A stretch of 5,653 nt of DNA from Spirosomataceae bacterium. GTDB lineage: Bacteria > Bacteroidota > Bacteroidia > Cytophagales > Spirosomataceae. Position numbers and translations under genes: made by a program. The notes beneath the pieces are model-generated. The model had not been told where the DNA came from. It saw only the letters and a list, made by a program, of their open reading frames with translations, and made no database searches. This document shows positions 1 to 5,511 of this stretch, one piece after another; the stretch's first letter is position 1, and each line of letters starts with the position of its first letter. Where the stretch lies: contig JALOLW010000304.1 of assembly GCA_025455795.1 (NCBI GenBank), positions 1 to 5,653 of the forward strand, in the 5' to 3' direction.

Positions 1-78
1 AAATTGAAAATCACATCAACGTAAAAGAGTAAATCCGCGAACTCGGATGCCCATTAACATATAACCAACTCTTGCCAA
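1..78. other. Leader upstream of the DUF2851 gene, no supportable gene
   Basis: The plus strand is closed by stops at 22-24 (frame 1) and 30-32 (frame 3). Either could be the last few codons of a gene beginning left of the window, but the fragments (8-10 codons) are too short to recognise. A small stem-loop, ATCCG/CGGAT (33-37 with 44-48), lacks a following T-run, so I do not call it a terminator. I see no good TTG...TAnnTTTG promoter here. Confidence 0.3.
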
Positions 79-1353
79 ATGACCGAAGACTTTTTGCATT
101 TTTTGTGGAAATTTCAGCGATTTGAACTGCGCTCTCTCACGACCACGTCGGGCGAAAAACTCGAAGTGATTGCATTCGGGCAGCACAACCGCGACGCGGG
201 TCCCGACTTCCAAAACGCCCGCTTGGTGATAGGCGGCATGGCATGGGCGGGCAACGTAGAAATGCACCTCAAAGCCTCCGATTGGCGACGGCACGCCCAC
301 ACGCGCGACGCCGTCTATGACAGCGTGATTCTGCACGTAGTGTGGGAAAACGACGAAGACATCCTCCGCGCTGATGGTACGCCTATTCCCACCCTTGAAA
401 TGCGGCACTTGGTGTCGCCACCGCTTCTCAACCACTACCGCCAACTCCTTCAAAGTACCTCGCAAATCGCTTGCGCGAGCCAATTTCAGGAAGTCAATGA
501 CCTCACGCGCGTGGGGATGGTACACCGCACTGCTGCGCAACGGCTGGAACGCAAGGCGGAGTTTGTCAAAATACTGCACGAGCAAAACAAACAAGACTGG
601 GAAGAAACGGCTTATCAACTGCTGGCCCACAACTTTGGCTTCAAAATCAACGGCGAACCCATGCTGCGATTGTCGGTGCGGCTGCCTTTCAAGGTGTTAC
701 AAAAACACCGCAACAACCTCTTTCAACTCGAAGCACTACTGCTCGGTCAGTCGGGCTTGCAAGCCGAAACTGACGATGAATACACGACGGCACTCCAAAA
801 AGAATACACATTTTTGGCGCATAAGTACGGCTTGCAAGGTGGACAGTTGAAACCTCAAGAATGGAAGTTTTTGCGGCTTCGCCCTGCCAATTTCCCCACG
901 GTACGGTTGGCGCAGTTGGCGGCGTTGATTCAGCAGCAAGACAGCCTGTTTTCGTTGTTTATCAATGTCGAAAACCGAGAACAAATAGAAAAAGCACTGC
1001 GCGTCAAGACTTCGGATTATTGGCAAAAACACTATTTGCTGGGCAAAGAGACCGAACAAAAAGTACCTGCATTGGGCAAATCGTCGGTAGAGAATATCAT
1101 CATCAACACTGTCGCACCGCTGTTGGCTACTTACGCCGAAGCCAAAGACAATCAAGATTTTTTGGACAAGGCCGTGGCGTTGGAGGAAGCACTCCCTGCC
1201 GAACAAAACCACATCACGGCGCATTGGAAAGACCTCCAACTAACGCCCCGCACCGCTTACGAATCGCAAGGTGTGATAGAGCTTTACAATGAGTTTTGTA
1301 AACCCAAAAAATGCCTCGAATGTAGCATTGGGGCTACTTTGCTGCGGAAGTAA
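79..1353 (+). CDS. DUF2851 family protein, function unknown
   Basis: This 424-residue protein is recognisable as DUF2851, a family of unknown role found mainly in Bacteroidota. The ATG gives the usual N-terminus, MTEDFLHFLWKFQ. The conserved core is at residues 34-91: a GQHNRDAGPDF segment (34-44), then GNVEMHLKASDW (58-69), a His-rich stretch RRHAHTRD (70-77), and ILHVVWEND (84-92). A middle segment around 266-284 (LRPANFPTVRLAQLAALI) is also typical. The C-terminus has three cysteines (C407, C412, C415) in FCKPKKCLECSIG, which could bind a metal or be structural. No signal peptide or membrane segment is visible, so it is probably cytoplasmic. The order of Asp43, Glu61 and His63 on predicted strands followed by a helix recalls PD-(D/E)XK nucleases, but that is inference. 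It faces the minus-strand gene group and shares no operon with it. Confidence 0.9.
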   Translation: MTEDFLHFLWKFQRFELRSLTTTSGEKLEVIAFGQHNRDAGPDFQNARLVIGGMAWAGNVEMHLKASDWRRHAHTRDAVYDSVILHVVWENDEDILRADGTPIPTLEMRHLVSPPLLNHYRQLLQSTSQIACASQFQEVNDLTRVGMVHRTAAQRLERKAEFVKILHEQNKQDWEETAYQLLAHNFGFKINGEPMLRLSVRLPFKVLQKHRNNLFQLEALLLGQSGLQAETDDEYTTALQKEYTFLAHKYGLQGGQLKPQEWKFLRLRPANFPTVRLAQLAALIQQQDSLFSLFINVENREQIEKALRVKTSDYWQKHYLLGKETEQKVPALGKSSVENIIINTVAPLLATYAEAKDNQDFLDKAVALEEALPAEQNHITAHWKDLQLTPRTAYESQGVIELYNEFCKPKKCLECSIGATLLRK

Positions 1354-1358
1354 AAAAG

Positions 1359-1387
1359 CAAACCCGCTGATAGTGGCAGCGGGTTTG
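1359..1387 (-). terminator. Intrinsic terminator of the minus-strand ligase group
   Basis: A perfect 11-bp stem, CAAACCCGCTG (1359-1369) with CAGCGGGTTTG (1377-1387), encloses a 7-nt loop. On the minus strand the stem is followed by GCTTTTTTAC, a classic U-tract, so it should terminate transcripts leaving the carboxylate-amine ligase gene, whose stop is at 1410-1412. On the plus strand the stem follows the DUF2851 stop (1351-1353) by 5 nt but lacks a T-run beyond the stem. It may still work weakly in that direction. Confidence 0.85.
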
Positions 1388-1409
1388 AAGAAAGTGGTTA
1401 GACCAGTGA

Positions 1410-2510
1410 TTATAGACCAAATGCGGTTTCTTGGATGATATAATCCACGACAGCGTTGAAACTGCCATTGGAAGCCTCATAAACAGCCAATTGGCGGTCG
1501 GCCCCCGTCCCCATTTGTAAGATGGTGTTGATGTATTCTACTTCTTTGCGACTGCCGAGGTCGTCCACAACATCGTCCACAAAATCAAGTAGTTCTTGGG
1601 CCAGTTGTTTGTAGGGCACTTCTACTTGTTTGCCAAAATCAATGAGTTTGCCTTCGATACCGTAGCGAGCGGCGCGCCATTTGTTTTCACTCACGAGTGC
1701 TTTGCGATAGTGGCGATAGTCCAAATTTCGCTCCATGAGCCGATAAACCTTAACAACCAATGCCTGCATCAATGCGGCCAAAGCGATGGTTTCATCGGCT
1801 CGCATCGGAATATCACAGATTCTGAATTCGATGGTGTTGTAGAAAGGGTGCAGGCGCAAATCCCACCAAATCTTCTTACCGTTGTCAATACAGCCCGTTT
1901 TGACGAGCAGATTTACGTAGTCGTCGTAGTCGTGGGAGGTTTCAAAGTATTCGGGAATCCCCGTGCGCGGAAACTTGTCAAACACTTTGGACCGGTACGA
2001 CTTGAAGCCCGTATTGCGCCCGCACCAAAAGGGCGAGTTGGTACTGAGAGCATAAATGTGCGGCAAGAAGTAATTGAGCGAATTGATGAGTTTTTGGCCT
2101 GTTTCGCGGTCGGGGATACCGATATGAACGTGCAGCCCAAAGATAAGATTGCCACGAGCTACGTCACGCATTTCATCTACGAGCTTGTCATAGCGCGGGT
2201 TGGGCGTGATAAGCTCGTCTTGCCAATCCGAAAATGGGTGTGTACCCGCTGCCGCAATGCGGAGGTTTTGCTTGATAGCCAACCCAATAATCGCTCGACG
2301 CAAGTCAGTGACTTCTTTGCGGGCTTCTTGGATATTTTTGCAAATATTGGTCCCTACCTCCACTACCGATTGGTGCATTTCGGCGGTGACACGCTCTTGC
2401 AAAATGATTTTGCCATCTTCCACAATCTTCGACATATGGGAGCGAAGTTTGCGGGTTTCGGGGTCTATGGTCTGGAATTCTTCTTCAATCCCAATGGTGA
2501 AAACGTGCAT
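1410..2510 (-). CDS. YbdK-type carboxylate-amine ligase (GCS2 family)
   Basis: The 366-residue protein matches the glutamate-cysteine ligase family 2 (GCS2), YbdK branch. These cytoplasmic ATP-dependent enzymes join a carboxylate, often the gamma-carboxyl of glutamate, to an amine. Visible hallmarks are TIGIEEEFQ at 5-13 (acidic cluster expected to bind metal/ATP), AAAGTHPFSDW at 86-96, GLHVHIGIPD at 125-134, STNSPFW at 156-162, WWDLRLHPFYNTIEFRICD at 215-233 and NKWRAARYG at 276-284. Length is normal for the family and the ATG at 2508-2510 sits right before the conserved motif. There is no Shine-Dalgarno. It is last of three minus-strand genes, 93 bp downstream of an ATP-grasp ligase gene, and is followed by a strong terminator. 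YbdK homologues show weak glutamate-cysteine ligase activity, but the true substrate cannot be read from sequence. The neighbouring ligase suggests a two-step peptide-like synthesis. Confidence 0.93.
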   Translation of the reverse strand: MHVFTIGIEEEFQTIDPETRKLRSHMSKIVEDGKIILQERVTAEMHQSVVEVGTNICKNIQEARKEVTDLRRAIIGLAIKQNLRIAAAGTHPFSDWQDELITPNPRYDKLVDEMRDVARGNLIFGLHVHIGIPDRETGQKLINSLNYFLPHIYALSTNSPFWCGRNTGFKSYRSKVFDKFPRTGIPEYFETSHDYDDYVNLLVKTGCIDNGKKIWWDLRLHPFYNTIEFRICDIPMRADETIALAALMQALVVKVYRLMERNLDYRHYRKALVSENKWRAARYGIEGKLIDFGKQVEVPYKQLAQELLDFVDDVVDDLGSRKEVEYINTILQMGTGADRQLAVYEASNGSFNAVVDYIIQETAFGL

Positions 2511-2526
2511 AAATCAAGAGGGTTTA

Positions 2527-2605
2527 GAGTTTAAAGGGTAGAATGTCGAATTTTATTGATTCGACACCGCGCGGGCGGCCCCGTTGGCACTTTAAACTCG
2601 ACATT
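2527..2605. repeat. Nested inverted-repeat mosaic between the two ligase genes
   Basis: The spacer between the ATP-grasp and GCS2 genes is full of dyads. GAGTTTAAAG (2527-2536) is inverted as CTTTAAACTC (2590-2599). AATGTCGA (2542-2549) is inverted as TCGACATT (2598-2605), which overlaps the ATP-grasp stop codon. An internal hairpin is TGTCGAAT (2544-2551) with ATTCGACA (2559-2566), 8 bp with a 7-nt loop. A short GC-rich patch (2567-2582) sits in otherwise AT-rich sequence. The arms compete for the same partners, so alternative foldings are possible. There is no clear U-tract on the minus strand, so it is probably not a simple terminator. An mRNA processing or stability element, or the remains of an intergenic repeat, are both possible. 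Confidence 0.6.
2586..2601 (+). repeat. 16-bp dispersed repeat, copy 1
   Basis: GGCACTTTAAACTCGA here is identical to 4629-4644, just upstream of pdxJ. Both lie in intergenic DNA beside genes on opposite strands. A 16-bp identity within 5.6 kb is unlikely by chance and suggests members of a short intergenic repeat family. Confidence 0.6.
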
Positions 2606-3704
2606 ATTTCTTACTTTTTTTTGCTGCGGGTTTAGCTTTAGATTCAGCTTTTGCCACTGGTTTGGCTTCGGCTTTTGGTGCGGTTTTCTTAGGTGCAGCA
2701 GGTTTGGCGGCTTTGGGTTCTACGTCGCCAGCGGCCAGGTGCGTCAGTGGCTGATTCATGGCCGATGTCCGAATGAAAGACCCCCAAGTAAGGTTCATTT
2801 TGCCGTCTTGGTGTTCTGTGGCACGCTCAATCGCCATTTTGGCGGCGTGTTCTACAATCCACTCAAAATTTTCTTGGCCTACTGAGTGAATGTCAGCATC
2901 GGGGGCAGGGTTGCAGAAGTCAATCGCGTAAGGTACGCCATTGCTCACCGCAAACTCTACGGTGTTGAAATCATACCCGAGGGCTTTGTTGAGACGCAAT
3001 ACATAGTCCGTGATAGTCGCCATCAGTTTTTTGTGCGCTTCACCCGACGTTTTGGGTTGGGTGGCATAGCGCAGGTGGTGCGGGTTGCGTGGTTCGTAAG
3101 GCATGATGTGTACATACTTGCCTCCGAGGCAGTAGCAGCGGTAGTAATCTTCAAAAGTTACTTCGCTTTGGAGGAGCATCACGAGTTGTTCGGTTTCGCT
3201 GTGCTTGTGCCAGAGGTCGTCCATGTCGTGGATTTTATAGACACTCTTCCACCCACCGCCTGCGTGAGGTTTCATGTAAGCAGGAAAGCCCACGTAGTCA
3301 AACATTTCGCCCCAAGCCATCGGCATTTTGAGGTTGCGAAAAGAACTTTCGCTGGTGTCGGTGGGGCGTTCTTTGGAAGGCATCAGGACGGTGTTGGGTA
3401 CGGGTACACCGAGCTTGACGGCGAGGGCATTGTTGAAAAATTTCTCATCGGCACTCCACCAGAAGGGGTTGTTGATGACCGCCGTACCGCAGAGAGCAGC
3501 GTTTTTGAGCATGGCCCGATAAAACGGTACGTCTTGTGAGATACGGTCAATGATGACATCGTAACCATTGCCTTCGCCTTGCACTACGCGGTCTATCAAT
3601 ACAGGCTCGGCGATGACGTTTTTGCCGTCGAGTTGATTCACTCTTTCTACAAATGCAGCAGGGAATGTGTTTTCCATGCCATGAAGGATACCTACTTTTT
3701 TCAT
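2604..3704 (-). CDS. ATP-grasp domain ligase with Lys/Ala/Pro-rich C-terminal tail
   Basis: This 366-residue protein has an ATP-grasp architecture, the fold of D-Ala-D-Ala ligase, glutathione synthetase and RimK. Such enzymes activate a carboxylate as acyl phosphate and couple it to an amine. An N-terminal alpha/beta region starts at MKKVGILHGMENTFP. The ATP-binding strand and glycine-rich loop are AYMKPHAGGGWKSVYKI (142-158, Lys145 the likely nucleotide contact). The C-terminal catalytic segment is DFNTVEFAVSNGVPYAIDFCNPAPD (245-269), with Glu250, Asp262 and Asn265 placed as the magnesium ligands. The domain ends near residue 320. Residues 326-366 are a low-complexity tail of Lys, Ala and Pro, probably disordered and strongly basic. 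No Shine-Dalgarno precedes the ATG. It lies between an esterase gene (76 bp upstream) and a GCS2 ligase gene (93 bp downstream) on the same strand, suggesting one pathway. Substrate unknown; databases may call relatives D-alanine-D-alanine ligase-like. Confidence 0.88.
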   Translation of the reverse strand: MKKVGILHGMENTFPAAFVERVNQLDGKNVIAEPVLIDRVVQGEGNGYDVIIDRISQDVPFYRAMLKNAALCGTAVINNPFWWSADEKFFNNALAVKLGVPVPNTVLMPSKERPTDTSESSFRNLKMPMAWGEMFDYVGFPAYMKPHAGGGWKSVYKIHDMDDLWHKHSETEQLVMLLQSEVTFEDYYRCYCLGGKYVHIMPYEPRNPHHLRYATQPKTSGEAHKKLMATITDYVLRLNKALGYDFNTVEFAVSNGVPYAIDFCNPAPDADIHSVGQENFEWIVEHAAKMAIERATEHQDGKMNLTWGSFIRTSAMNQPLTHLAAGDVEPKAAKPAAPKKTAPKAEAKPVAKAESKAKPAAKKSKK

Positions 3705-3715
3705 AGTTGTAAAAG

Positions 3716-3732
3716 CCCCCGTCCCCAGGGGG
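3716..3732. repeat. G/C-run palindrome at the ATP-grasp start
   Basis: CCCCC (3716-3720) pairs with GGGGG (3728-3732) across a 7-nt loop. It is flanked by AAAAG on the left and GAGTTTT on the right, so it looks like a weak terminator in either direction. On the minus strand the stem is followed by CTTTTACAACT and then the ATP-grasp ATG (3704), so the hairpin sits in the leader of that gene. It resembles the C-run/G-run element at 5512-5532. It might attenuate read-through from the esterase gene, or be a dispersed intergenic repeat. Confidence 0.5.
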
Positions 3733-3754
3733 GAGTTTTGTATGTTTGTTTAAA

Positions 3755-3779
3755 AGCCCATTTAGGGGTTTTTAGGGCT
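3755..3779 (-). terminator. Weak terminator-like stem-loop after the esterase gene
   Basis: AGCCC (3755-3759) pairs with GGGCT (3775-3779), a 5-bp stem with a 15-nt loop. On the minus strand it lies just past the esterase stop (3781-3783) and is followed by TTTAAAC. The short stem and large loop make efficient termination doubtful; partial read-through into the ATP-grasp gene seems likelier. Confidence 0.3.
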
Positions 3780-3780
3780 G

Positions 3781-4491
3781 TTATAATCCCATCTTTGACA
3801 AATAATCGGGAAACATTTTGTTCCAAAGCGGCCAATCGTGGCTTTCCCAACCTCTGATGTCGAGCCAATGATTGATGCCCTTGGCCTTCAAAATACGCGA
3901 CATATTCATGTTGTCGTTCAGGCAAATATCCCACTCCGATGTACCCAAAACGATTTTCATATGCCCGTATCGCCAGCTCTGCTCGTTCTGCATGAAGTCC
4001 ACGGGATTGTTGAAATAAGCCGTATCATCGTAGTAGCCATCCAAAAAACTCCTAATATCAAACGCCCCACTCATGCTAAACATATAAGCCACTTTGTCGG
4101 GGTGTTTGAAGGCAAAGTTGAGGGCATGATAGCCTCCGAAACTACAACCAGCCACGCCGATTTTGTCCACGTTACACTCGTGTCGAATCGCATTGACGAG
4201 TTCTTCATTCACAAAACGGTCGTAAGTGGCATAGTTTCGCGCTCGGATAGAAGGATGAAGATGCTTGGCGTACCAACTATCTTTGTCAATGCTGTCAATA
4301 CAATACAACTTGACCTTGCCCGTTTCGACAAACCACCGCGCAGCCCCCGTCAGCCCCATGTCGCGGTTTTGATAAAAACTACCCATTGAGGTAGGAAATA
4401 GCAGTACAGGATAGCCCCAATGCCCAAAGGTGAGCATTTCGATGTCGCGCCCGAGCGTGGGCGAGTACCAGCGGTGATACGTTTCTTTCAA
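3781..4491 (-). CDS. Alpha/beta-hydrolase, putative esterase family
   Basis: The protein (236 residues from this start) looks like a cytoplasmic serine hydrolase of the putative-esterase family, which includes esterase D/S-formylglutathione hydrolase-like enzymes. Signs are the N-terminal segment YHRWYSPTLGRDIEML, a FPTSMGSFY oxyanion-side loop, the nucleophile elbow GCSFGG (Ser117), the acid in GTSEWDICLND (Asp188 likely) and the histidine in WESHDWPLW (His218). The triad is complete and no signal peptide or membrane segment is visible. Start choice: there is no ATG before residue 19. I chose TTG at 4489-4491 because relatives begin near KxxYHxWYSP; the TTG at 4516-4518 would add nine residues and an in-frame stop at 4534-4536 closes the frame. 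It is the first gene of the minus-strand trio. It could hydrolyse an ester, thioester or peptide-like product of the two ligases, but that is inference from position only. Confidence 0.88.
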   Translation of the reverse strand: MKETYHRWYSPTLGRDIEMLTFGHWGYPVLLFPTSMGSFYQNRDMGLTGAARWFVETGKVKLYCIDSIDKDSWYAKHLHPSIRARNYATYDRFVNEELVNAIRHECNVDKIGVAGCSFGGYHALNFAFKHPDKVAYMFSMSGAFDIRSFLDGYYDDTAYFNNPVDFMQNEQSWRYGHMKIVLGTSEWDICLNDNMNMSRILKAKGINHWLDIRGWESHDWPLWNKMFPDYLSKMGL

Positions 4492-4503
4492 AGCAGATAT
4501 AGT

Positions 4504-4520
4504 TATTGATAATATCAATA
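4504..4520. promoter_or_regulatory. Palindromic operator-like site in the esterase/pdxJ divergent region
   Basis: TATTGATAATATCAATA is a 17-bp palindrome with 8-bp arms (4504-4511 and 4513-4520) around one central base. It lies 13 bp upstream of the chosen esterase start and 132 bp upstream of pdxJ, a position typical of a repressor or activator site. If translation began at the TTG of 4516-4518 it would overlap the start codon, which weakly favours the inner start. No regulator is encoded in the window. AT-rich palindromes also arise by chance. Confidence 0.35.
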
Positions 4521-4526
4521 TTTTTG
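4519..4526 (+). promoter_or_regulatory. Possible -7 element for pdxJ
   Basis: TATTTTTG matches the Bacteroidota -7 consensus TAnnTTTG on the strand of pdxJ, 126 bp before its start codon. No TTG lies 17-23 nt upstream, so the -33 element is missing and the call is weak. Its first two bases overlap the 4504-4520 palindrome. I found no better match elsewhere in 4519-4652. Confidence 0.25.
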
Positions 4527-4628
4527 CCGAAAGTTAGACAAAAACCAATAATGTTAAGTAGTGGAATTAAAATTTGTCAAAAATGTGTTAGGAAAATAAG
4601 GCAAAAAACTCGTTTCTGATACGAATTC

Positions 4629-4644
4629 GGCACTTTAAACTCGA
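4629..4644 (+). repeat. 16-bp dispersed repeat, copy 2
   Basis: This copy is identical to 2586-2601 and ends 8 bp before the pdxJ ATG, so it would be part of the pdxJ leader mRNA. Its core CTTTAAACTC also occurs inverted at 2527-2536. All three occurrences are intergenic. Confidence 0.6.
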
Positions 4645-4652
4645 AACTGATT

Positions 4653-5375
4653 ATGACTCGTTTAAGCGTAAACATCAACAAAATAGCCACCATTCGCAAT
4701 GCTCGTGGTGGCAATAATCCCAATCTTGTCAAAGTCGCCATAGACTGCGAGCGTTTTGGTGCTCAGGGTATTACGGTACATCCACGCCCCGACGAGCGGC
4801 ACATTCGCTACCAAGATGTGCTGGATTTGAAAGAAATCGTCACGACCGAGTTCAACATTGAAGGCAATCCTGTCGAACCCAAATTTGTGGACTTGGTGCT
4901 TCGCACGCGGCCTGCGCAGGTGACACTCGTACCCGATGCCGTCGGTGCAATCACGTCCAACGCGGGCTGGGACACCCTCACGCACCGCACTCGCTTGACG
5001 GATTTGGTCCAAACTTTCAAAAGTGCCAACATCCGTGTTTCGGTCTTTGTGGATGCCGACCCCAAGATGGTCGAAGGGGCTAAAATATGTGGGGCCGACC
5101 GCGTGGAACTTTACACTGAACCCTACGCCACTCACTATTTCGACGACCGCGACAAAGCCATTGCGCCTTTTGTTGAAGCCGCTCAGATGGCCCAGCAAGT
5201 GGGCCTTGGCCTCAACGCAGGTCACGATTTGAGTTTGGACAATCTACGCTTTCTCAAACAACAAATCCCATTTTTAGATGAAGTCTCCATCGGCCACGCG
5301 CTCATTTGTGATACCCTCTATTTTGGGTTAGAAAACACGATTCAGATGTATTTGCGCGAACTCGACCTTGCGTAA
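4653..5375 (+). CDS. pdxJ: Pyridoxine 5'-phosphate synthase
   Basis: PdxJ condenses 1-deoxy-D-xylulose 5-phosphate with 3-amino-2-oxopropyl phosphate to give pyridoxine 5'-phosphate, the ring-closing step of DXP-dependent vitamin B6 synthesis in the cytoplasm. The 240-residue length is normal for this TIM-barrel enzyme. Recognisable segments are KIATIRNARGG (10-20), GITVHPRPDERHIR (39-52, with His43 and Arg45), FNIEGNP (67-73, Glu70), VSVFVDADP (129-137), LNAGHDLSLDNL (187-198, His191) and VSIGHALICDTLYFG (211-225, phosphate-binding end). Compared with E. coli, Asp9 and His10 are Asn and Lys, as I recall from Bacteroidota homologues. The ATG at 4653 gives the standard N-terminus; no Shine-Dalgarno is present. 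The last codons and the stop fall inside the first copy of a 45-bp tandem repeat that also carries a promoter for the next gene. It is divergent from the esterase group. Confidence 0.97.
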   Translation: MTRLSVNINKIATIRNARGGNNPNLVKVAIDCERFGAQGITVHPRPDERHIRYQDVLDLKEIVTTEFNIEGNPVEPKFVDLVLRTRPAQVTLVPDAVGAITSNAGWDTLTHRTRLTDLVQTFKSANIRVSVFVDADPKMVEGAKICGADRVELYTEPYATHYFDDRDKAIAPFVEAAQMAQQVGLGLNAGHDLSLDNLRFLKQQIPFLDEVSIGHALICDTLYFGLENTIQMYLRELDLA

Positions 5376-5398
5376 CCCCGCCAAAACCCGTACTTTTG
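5368..5398 (+). promoter_or_regulatory. asnS promoter P1 (repeat copy 1)
   Basis: TTG (5368-5370), 20 nt, then TACTTTTG (5391-5398) fits the Bacteroidota housekeeping sigma consensus (TTTG or TTG at -33, TAnnTTTG at -7) with normal spacing. Transcription would begin near 5403-5407. The -33 element lies inside the last codons of pdxJ (Leu239/Ala240), so the promoter overlaps the preceding gene. Confidence 0.75.
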
Positions 5399-5412
5399 CG
5401 GCTAACTCGACC

Positions 5413-5443
5413 TTGCGTAACCCCGCCAAAACCCGTACTTTTG
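5413..5443 (+). promoter_or_regulatory. asnS promoter P2 (repeat copy 2)
   Basis: An exact duplicate of P1: TTG (5413-5415), 20 nt, TACTTTTG (5436-5443). Transcription would begin near 5448-5452, giving a leader of about 110 nt before the asnS start codon, 45 nt shorter than from P1. Confidence 0.75.
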
Positions 5444-5461
5444 CGGCTCGATTGCAAATTT

Positions 5462-5494
5462 TTGAGTGCACAATGTAGGTATTTCTGCACTCAA
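5462..5494 (+). promoter_or_regulatory. Stem-loop in the asnS leader
   Basis: TTGAGTGCA (5462-5470) and TGCACTCAA (5486-5494) form a perfect 9-bp stem with a 15-nt loop. It lies downstream of both promoters, so it would be in every asnS transcript. It is followed by an A-rich stretch, not a T-run, so it is not an intrinsic terminator on this strand. It could be a leader regulatory or stability structure, or a protein-binding dyad. Confidence 0.5.
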
Positions 5495-5511
5495 TCCAAT
5501 AAATAAAAAAT

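Larger units (their letters stand above)
5359..5448 (+). repeat. Perfect 45-bp tandem duplication (two copies)
   Basis: Positions 5359-5403 and 5404-5448 are identical over 45 bp, from AACTCGACC to TTTTGCGGCT. The bases just outside the copies differ, so the unit is exactly 45 bp, with no spacer. Copy 1 includes the last five codons and TAA stop of pdxJ except for the first base of Glu236; copy 2 is wholly intergenic. Each copy holds a full promoter. The perfect identity implies a recent duplication, by slippage or unequal recombination, or active homogenisation. A read-assembly duplication is also possible. Confidence 0.97.

Noticed and set aside
33..48. ATCCG/CGGAT stem-loop as a terminator of an upstream gene
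   Set aside because: Only 5 bp with no T-run on the plus strand; too weak to call.
16..630. A 204-codon minus-strand open frame opposite the DUF2851 gene
   Set aside because: The plus-strand reading has the conserved DUF2851 N-terminus and core; the minus reading has no recognisable domain.
1596..2534. A 312-codon open frame on the plus strand opposite the GCS2 ligase gene
   Set aside because: It is antisense to a clear family member with intact motifs, its translation shows no recognisable domain, and it arises from the codon usage of the real gene.
2886..3539. A 217-codon plus-strand open frame opposite the ATP-grasp gene
   Set aside because: Same reasoning: antisense to a gene with clear ATP-grasp motifs, and no recognisable protein features.
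3838..4389. A 183-codon plus-strand open frame opposite the esterase gene
   Set aside because: The minus strand encodes an esterase with a complete catalytic triad; the plus reading is its shadow.
4513..4622. A sigma-70-like promoter for the esterase on the minus strand (TTGACA with a TAACAT-like -10)
   Set aside because: Bacteroidota do not use the standard -35/-10 pattern in general, and no convincing TAnnTTTG was found on that strand; the match is probably due to AT richness.
5359..5448. The 45-bp repeat as a mini CRISPR array
   Set aside because: The copies abut with no spacer, there are only two, the unit contains the end of pdxJ, and no cas gene is nearby.
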